A stretch of 9,568 nt of DNA from Paracoccaceae bacterium. GTDB taxonomy: Bacteria > Pseudomonadota > Alphaproteobacteria > Rhodobacterales > Rhodobacteraceae. The notes beneath the pieces are model-generated. The model had not been told where the DNA came from, did no database searches, and worked only from the letters and a program-made list of their open reading frames with translations. How positions within the stretch are numbered: position 1 is the stretch's first letter; every line of letters begins with the position of its first letter. The position numbers and the translations under genes were made by a program. The stretch is from positions 1-9,568 of the forward strand of contig JALQYS010000033.1 of NCBI GenBank assembly GCA_023254015.1. The letters run 5' to 3'. Positions 5,453-9,568 of this stretch are shown here, one piece after another.

Positions 5453-7375
5453 ATGGCAGATCGGCGCGACGGCACGGCGGGTGTTGCGGCAAGGGCGTTC
5501 GACGCGCGGGCTTGGGGGCTGGCGGGATTGATCGGGCTTTCGACGCTTCTGGCCGCGCCGATGGTGCGGGCCGAAGAGCCAAAGATCATCGTGGCCCACG
5601 GCATTTCAACCTTTGGCGCCCTAAAGCTGCCAGCGGATTTCAAGCATCTGCCCTACGTCAACCCCGATGCCCCCAAGGGGGGCGAGATCAGCCAATGGGC
5701 GCCGGGCACGTTCGACAGCGTGAACCCCTACACCATCAAGGGCGCTCCGGTGGCTCTGGGCCAGATCTTCTACGAATCCATCCTGTCGGGCACGGCGGAC
5801 GAAATCGGCGCGGCCTATTGCCGGCTGTGCGAGACGATGGAATATCCCGAGGACCGGTCCTGGGTGATCTTCAACCTGCGCAAGGATGTGACCTTCTCGG
5901 ACGGCTCTCCCATGACGGCCGAGGATGTGGTGTTCAGCTATGAGCTGTTCCGCGACAAGGGGATTGCCGAGTTCCGCGCGGTGTTCAACGAGAAGTTCCA
6001 GTCGGTCGAGGCGCTGGACCCTTACCGCGTGAAGTTCACCTTCACCCCCGGCACGCCGTTTCGGGACATGCCGGCCAATGCCGGTGGGCTGACGATCCTG
6101 TCCAAGGCGGACTATCTGGCGAACAAGCGCGATCTTGAGGAAAGCAGCCTTCAGCCCTTCCTTGGCACCGGGCCCTATGTACTGGACAGCCTGCGCCCGG
6201 GGCAGCAGGTGGTCTACCGGCGCGATCCCGATTACTGGGGCGTGAACCATCCGCTGGCGGTGGGGCAATACAACTTTGACCGCATCCGCATTGAATATTT
6301 CGGCGATGACGCGGCAGCGTTGGAGGGGTTCAAGTCGGGCGACTACACCTTCCGCAACGAGAATTCGTCGAAGAACTGGGCTACGGCCTATGACTTTCCG
6401 GGCGTGCAGAACGGCCAGATCGTGAAGGCCACGCTGCCCTCGGGCGATATTGCCACCGGGCAGGCGTTCCTGTTCAACCTGCGGCGCGAAAAGTTTCAGG
6501 ACCCGCGGGTGCGGCAGGCGATCGGGTTGATGTTCAACTTCGAATGGTCGAACCAGACGCTGTTCTATGGGCTCTATCAGCGGATCAACTCGGTCTGGGA
6601 AAACACCCAGATGGCCGCCATGGGGCCGGCCAGTCCCGAGGAGACAGCGGTTCTGCAACCGCTGATCGACGAGGGGCTGTTGCGCGCCGCCATCCTCACG
6701 GATGAGGCGGTGATGGCGCCTGTGTCTACCCCCGACCGCGCGATGGACCGCAAGAACCTGCGCGCGGCCTCGGCCCTTCTGGACGAGGCGGGCTGGACGG
6801 TGGGCGAGGGCGGTCTGCGCCGCAATGCCAAGGGCGAGACGCTCAAGGTCGAATTCCTTGAGGACAGCCCGGCGTTCGAACGTGTGATCAGCCCCTATGT
6901 CGAAAACCTGCGCGCGTTGGGTGTCGATGCGCAGCTGGTCATGGTGGACAGCGCCCAGCTGGTGCAGCGGATCGACCCGCCGTCGTTTGATTTCGACATC
7001 ATCGTCGGCAATGCCATCAACGGGGGGTATGAGCCGGGGGCCGAGCTGAAACAGGCCTGGGCCTCGGTGACGCGCGACAACTCCAGCCGCAACCGGATGG
7101 GCTATGCCAGCCCGGCGGTGGACCGGCTTTTGGCGGCGGTGGAAGGGGCCAAGACCCGGGAAGAGCTGGACGTGGCGGTGCGGGCGCTGGATAGGGTGCT
7201 GCGGGCGGAACGGATCTGGGTGCCGCAATGGTATAAATCAGCCCATACTGTCGCCTATTACGACATGTATGACCACCCCGAAACCCTGCCGCCCTACGCC
7301 CTTGGCGAGCTGGATTTCTGGTGGCACAACCCGGAAAAAGAGGCCGCCCTGCGCGCGGCTGGGGCGCTGAAGTAA
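5453..7375 (+). CDS. yejA: Peptide ABC transporter substrate-binding protein, family 5 (YejA/YepA-like)
   Basis: The 640-residue protein is the periplasmic binding component of a peptide importer. A Sec signal peptide is clear: a basic N-region, a hydrophobic core (WGLAGLIGLSTLLAAP, about 21-36) and probable cleavage after VRA (residue 40). The mature part starts EEPKIIVAHGISTFG and carries family-5 solute-binding features such as LRKDVTFSDGSPMTAEDVVF (142-161). The HGISTFG and FNLRREKFQDPRVRQAIG segments are typical of YejA proteins. Related systems import microcin C, antimicrobial peptides or murein peptides; which applies here cannot be told. It contains only two cysteines, C123 and C126, as CRLC. 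The start at 5453 follows GGAGG; an ATG at 5438 would add five residues. The stop is 3 bp before yejB, so the two are one transcription unit. Confidence 0.93.
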   Translation: MADRRDGTAGVAARAFDARAWGLAGLIGLSTLLAAPMVRAEEPKIIVAHGISTFGALKLPADFKHLPYVNPDAPKGGEISQWAPGTFDSVNPYTIKGAPVALGQIFYESILSGTADEIGAAYCRLCETMEYPEDRSWVIFNLRKDVTFSDGSPMTAEDVVFSYELFRDKGIAEFRAVFNEKFQSVEALDPYRVKFTFTPGTPFRDMPANAGGLTILSKADYLANKRDLEESSLQPFLGTGPYVLDSLRPGQQVVYRRDPDYWGVNHPLAVGQYNFDRIRIEYFGDDAAALEGFKSGDYTFRNENSSKNWATAYDFPGVQNGQIVKATLPSGDIATGQAFLFNLRREKFQDPRVRQAIGLMFNFEWSNQTLFYGLYQRINSVWENTQMAAMGPASPEETAVLQPLIDEGLLRAAILTDEAVMAPVSTPDRAMDRKNLRAASALLDEAGWTVGEGGLRRNAKGETLKVEFLEDSPAFERVISPYVENLRALGVDAQLVMVDSAQLVQRIDPPSFDFDIIVGNAINGGYEPGAELKQAWASVTRDNSSRNRMGYASPAVDRLLAAVEGAKTREELDVAVRALDRVLRAERIWVPQWYKSAHTVAYYDMYDHPETLPPYALGELDFWWHNPEKEAALRAAGALK

Positions 7376-7378
7376 GCC

Positions 7379-8518
7379 ATGGGCGGTTATATCCTGCGCC
7401 GCATCCTTTTGGTGATCCCGACGCTGTTCGGGATCATGCTGATCAACTTTGCGCTGACCCAATTCGTTCCCGGTGGCCCGTTCGATCAGATCGAGGCCAA
7501 ACTGGAAGGCAGCGGCGATGCGATCGAGGCGGTGACGGGGGCCAGCGGCCAGGATCCCGGCGCCGACAGCGGCTATCAGGGCGCCCGAGGCCTGCCGCCC
7601 GAGTTCCGCGCCAAGCTGGAGGTGGAGTTCGGCTTTGCCCGCTTCCTCTGCCCTGAGGGGTATGAGGGCAACCTTCTGGCGCAGGCCAGGGATTGCGAAA
7701 AGGAAATGATCCCGGCCTGGGAACGGTTCGCCATCATGATGGGCAAGTTCCTGCGGTTCGACTTTGGGACCAGCTATTTCCGCTCCGCCTCTGTCACCGA
7801 CCTGATCCTTGAAAAGATGCCGGTGTCGATCACCCTTGGCCTGTGGTCGACGCTGATCGCCTATCTGATCTCGATCCCCTTGGGCATCCGCAAGGCGGTG
7901 CGCGACGGATCGGCCTTTGACAGCTGGACCTCTGGCATCATCATCGCGGCCTATGCCATTCCGGGGCTCTTGTTCGCCATCCTGCTTCTGGTGCTGTTCG
8001 CGGGCGGGTCTTACTGGAAGATCTTCCCCTTGCGCGGCCTGACCAGCCCGGGCTGGGAAGAGATGAGCCTTTGGGCCAAGGCGCTGGATTACCTGTGGCA
8101 CATCACCCTGCCGGTCGTGGCCAGCACGATTTCGTCCTTCGCCACGCTGACGCTGCTGACCAAGAACAGCTTTCTGGACGAGATCAAGAAGCACTATGTG
8201 ATGACCGCCCGCGCCAAGGGGTTGTCAGAGGCGCGGGTGCTTTACGGCCATGTGTTCCGCAACGCCATGCTGATCGTGATCGCGGGCTTTCCGGCCCTGT
8301 TCGTCTCGGTGTTTTTCGGCGGGTCGATCATCATTGAAACCATCTTCAGTCTGGATGGTCTGGGCCAGCTGGGGTTCAAATCGGCGGTTGAGCGGGATTA
8401 TCCGGTGATCTTCGGCACGCTCTTTGCCTTTGGCCTGATTGGCCTTGTCGTCGGCATCCTGTCGGACCTGATGTATGTCTGGGTTGACCCCCGGATCGAT
8501 TTCGAGCGGAGGCAGTGA
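7379..8518 (+). CDS. yejB: Peptide ABC transporter permease YejB
   Basis: The 379-residue inner-membrane permease begins MGGYILRRILLVIPTLFGIM, the usual first membrane helix of DppB/OppB-type subunits. A long extracytoplasmic loop (about 30-145) follows, then further helices at about 150-172, 186-208, 243-262, 295-318 and 343-365. The cytoplasmic EAA-type coupling loop is FLDEIKKHYVMTARAKGLSE (265-284). The C-terminus DPRIDFERRQ matches the YejB ending I recall from E. coli (DPRIDFE). It forms the channel with YejE and is driven by an ATPase that should lie beyond the right edge. Its only two cysteines, C91 and C106, lie in the first loop within a segment that appears longer than in E. coli YejB. 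No strong ribosome binding site precedes it; translation is probably coupled to yejA. The stop overlaps the yejE start by one base (TGATG). Confidence 0.95.
   Translation: MGGYILRRILLVIPTLFGIMLINFALTQFVPGGPFDQIEAKLEGSGDAIEAVTGASGQDPGADSGYQGARGLPPEFRAKLEVEFGFARFLCPEGYEGNLLAQARDCEKEMIPAWERFAIMMGKFLRFDFGTSYFRSASVTDLILEKMPVSITLGLWSTLIAYLISIPLGIRKAVRDGSAFDSWTSGIIIAAYAIPGLLFAILLLVLFAGGSYWKIFPLRGLTSPGWEEMSLWAKALDYLWHITLPVVASTISSFATLTLLTKNSFLDEIKKHYVMTARAKGLSEARVLYGHVFRNAMLIVIAGFPALFVSVFFGGSIIIETIFSLDGLGQLGFKSAVERDYPVIFGTLFAFGLIGLVVGILSDLMYVWVDPRIDFERRQ
8508..8512 (+). promoter_or_regulatory. Ribosome binding site of yejE inside the end of yejB
   Basis: GGAGG lies 5 bases before the yejE ATG at 8518 and within the last codons of yejB. 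Together with the TGATG stop/start overlap it fixes the start and implies coupled translation. Confidence 0.75.
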
Positions 8519-9568
8519 TGGCGCTTTCGCCGCTGAACGCGCGCCGTTGGCGCAATTTCAAGGCCAACCGGCGGGCCTTGTGGTCTTTGGTGATCTTTGC
8601 CGTGCTCTTCGGCCTCAGCCTTTTTGCCGAGCTTCTGGCCAATGACAAACCGCTTCTGGTGTCCTATCGTGGTGAATGGCGCGCGCCCTTCCTGCAGTTC
8701 TATTCGGAAAAGGATTTTGGCGGCGATTTCCTGACCGAGGCTAATTACAAGTCGCCCGAGGTGAAATGCCTGATCGTGACCGGCGGGGTGATCGACTGTT
8801 TCGATGACCCGGAAGGCATCTATTCCAGTGTTCAGGCCGGGAATTACGGCGACGCGGTGGAGGATTTCCAGAAGGGCTGGATGATCTGGGCGCCGATTCC
8901 CTATTCCTACAACACGATCAACGACCTGGGGGGCAAGGCGGCCCCTTCGGCGCCGGATGCGCAACATTGGCTGGGCACCGATGACGCCAGCCGCGATGTG
9001 CTGGCGCGGGTGATCTATGGCTTCCGCCTGTCGGTCGCCTTTGCGCTGGTGGTGTCGGCGCTGACCTCGGTCATCGGCATCGTGGCGGGGGCGGTGCAGG
9101 GCTATTTCGGCGGGCGGGTCGATCTGGTGTTCCAGCGCTTTCTGGAAATCTGGAGCGGTATTCCCACGCTTTACGTCATCATCATCTTCTTCGCGATCTG
9201 GGACCGCAGCTTCTGGCTGCTTGTCGGCATCATGGTGGCCTTTGGCTGGACCAGCCTGATCGGCGTGGTGCGAGCCGAGTTCCTGCGGGCGCGCAATTTC
9301 GAATATGTTCGCGCCGCCCGTGCGCTGGGCGTGCCCGACTGGACAATCATGTTCCGCCATGTGCTGCCCAACGCCATGGTGGCGACGCTGACCATGATGC
9401 CCTTCATCGTCACGGGCACCATCGGGTCTTTGGCCGCGCTGGATTATCTGGGCTTTGGCCTGCCGCCGGAGCTGCCCTCGCTGGGGCAATTGTCACGGCA
9501 GGCCCAGCAGAATCTGCAGATGCCCTCGCTGGCCTTTGTGACCTTCTTTACCTTTGCCACCATGCTGT
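8518..9568 (+). CDS. yejE: Peptide ABC transporter permease YejE (3' end cut by the window)
   Basis: The visible 350 codons begin MALSPLNARRWRNFKANRRA, the basic N-terminus of YejE/OppC-type permeases, then a first membrane helix (about 22-41) and ANDKPLLVSYRGEW, a YejE hallmark. A long extracytoplasmic loop runs to about residue 165 and includes WLGTDDASRDVLARVIYG (151-168), conserved in this family. The EAA coupling loop is at about 253-285 (RAEFLRARNFEYVRAARALG, then FRHVLPNAM). The frame is open at the right edge, and E. coli YejE (about 341 residues by memory) suggests only a few dozen residues are missing. Its two visible cysteines, C84 and C94, lie in a loop segment that looks like an insertion of roughly 25-30 residues relative to E. 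coli YejE. The ATPase gene yejF probably follows outside the window. Confidence 0.94.
   Translation, partial: MALSPLNARRWRNFKANRRALWSLVIFAVLFGLSLFAELLANDKPLLVSYRGEWRAPFLQFYSEKDFGGDFLTEANYKSPEVKCLIVTGGVIDCFDDPEGIYSSVQAGNYGDAVEDFQKGWMIWAPIPYSYNTINDLGGKAAPSAPDAQHWLGTDDASRDVLARVIYGFRLSVAFALVVSALTSVIGIVAGAVQGYFGGRVDLVFQRFLEIWSGIPTLYVIIIFFAIWDRSFWLLVGIMVAFGWTSLIGVVRAEFLRARNFEYVRAARALGVPDWTIMFRHVLPNAMVATLTMMPFIVTGTIGSLAALDYLGFGLPPELPSLGQLSRQAQQNLQMPSLAFVTFFTFATML

Noticed and set aside
5621..7228. 535-codon minus-strand open frame opposite yejA
   Set aside because: It is antisense to a clear binding-protein gene. Its His/Arg/Gln-rich composition is that expected from the reverse frame of a GC-rich gene, and it has no recognisable domain.
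7238..8194. 318-codon minus-strand open frame opposite yejB
   Set aside because: Same shadow pattern: antisense to a well-supported permease, low-complexity charged composition and no family features.
8398..9489. 363-codon minus-strand open frame opposite yejB/yejE
   Set aside because: It spans two genes antisense, is rich in His, Gln and Arg, and lacks any motif; GC-rich codon bias explains the long open frame.
1..9568. A novel defence, mobile or phage-derived system
   Set aside because: All genes belong to known housekeeping, respiratory or transport families. No transposase, integrase, direct-repeat array, tRNA-linked insertion or composition shift was seen.

Overview
The window is a GC-rich stretch of chromosome-like sequence from an alphaproteobacterium, most likely a member of the Rhodobacterales (Rhodobacter/Paracoccus group). 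Three things point there: a membrane-anchored cytochrome c of the CycM/c_y type with CKACH haem motif, a prephenate dehydratase with the alphaproteobacterial form of the ACT domain, and a YejABE-type peptide importer, all at high GC with strong codon bias. This assignment is inference from remembered protein families. No tRNA, rRNA, CRISPR array, insertion sequence or phage gene was seen.

Layout. Positions 1-2041 (minus strand) hold the 5' end of a HAD-family phosphatase gene and, upstream of it, a complete cpdB-like 2',3'-cyclic phosphodiesterase/3'-nucleotidase gene without a signal peptide. A 217-bp divergent intergenic region (2042-2258) with an AT-rich island and a perfect 14-bp palindrome separates it from nudC (NADH/NAD-capped-RNA pyrophosphatase, plus strand), followed by a small SRPBCC-fold protein gene. 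That gene converges on pheA (minus strand), and the two stop codons overlap inside a hairpin. pheA is divergent from cycM (plus strand), which has a good sigma-70-like promoter and a clean intrinsic terminator and so looks monocistronic. From about 5376 to the right edge lies a tightly packed yejA-yejB-yejE operon (plus strand), with yejE cut by the window end. The rest of yejE and presumably the ATPase gene yejF lie outside.

How the genes fit together. The left half is nucleotide housekeeping: NudC cleaves NAD(H) and NAD caps, the CpdB-like enzyme removes phosphate from 2',3'-cyclic and 3'-nucleotides, and a HAD phosphatase sits next to it. The middle is phenylalanine synthesis and respiratory electron transfer. 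The right part imports oligopeptides, by family precedent either murein peptides or antimicrobial peptides.

I see no undescribed multi-gene system. The most interesting signal is that YejA, YejB and the visible part of YejE each carry exactly two cysteines, all predicted outside the cytoplasm; in the two permeases they lie in what look like lineage-specific loop insertions. Other points worth checking are the leaderless CpdB homologue, the palindrome in the divergent promoter region, the ESRP-to-ESYM change in the PheA ACT domain, and the stop-codon hairpin between convergent genes. No gene-free stretch longer than 300 bases is present.
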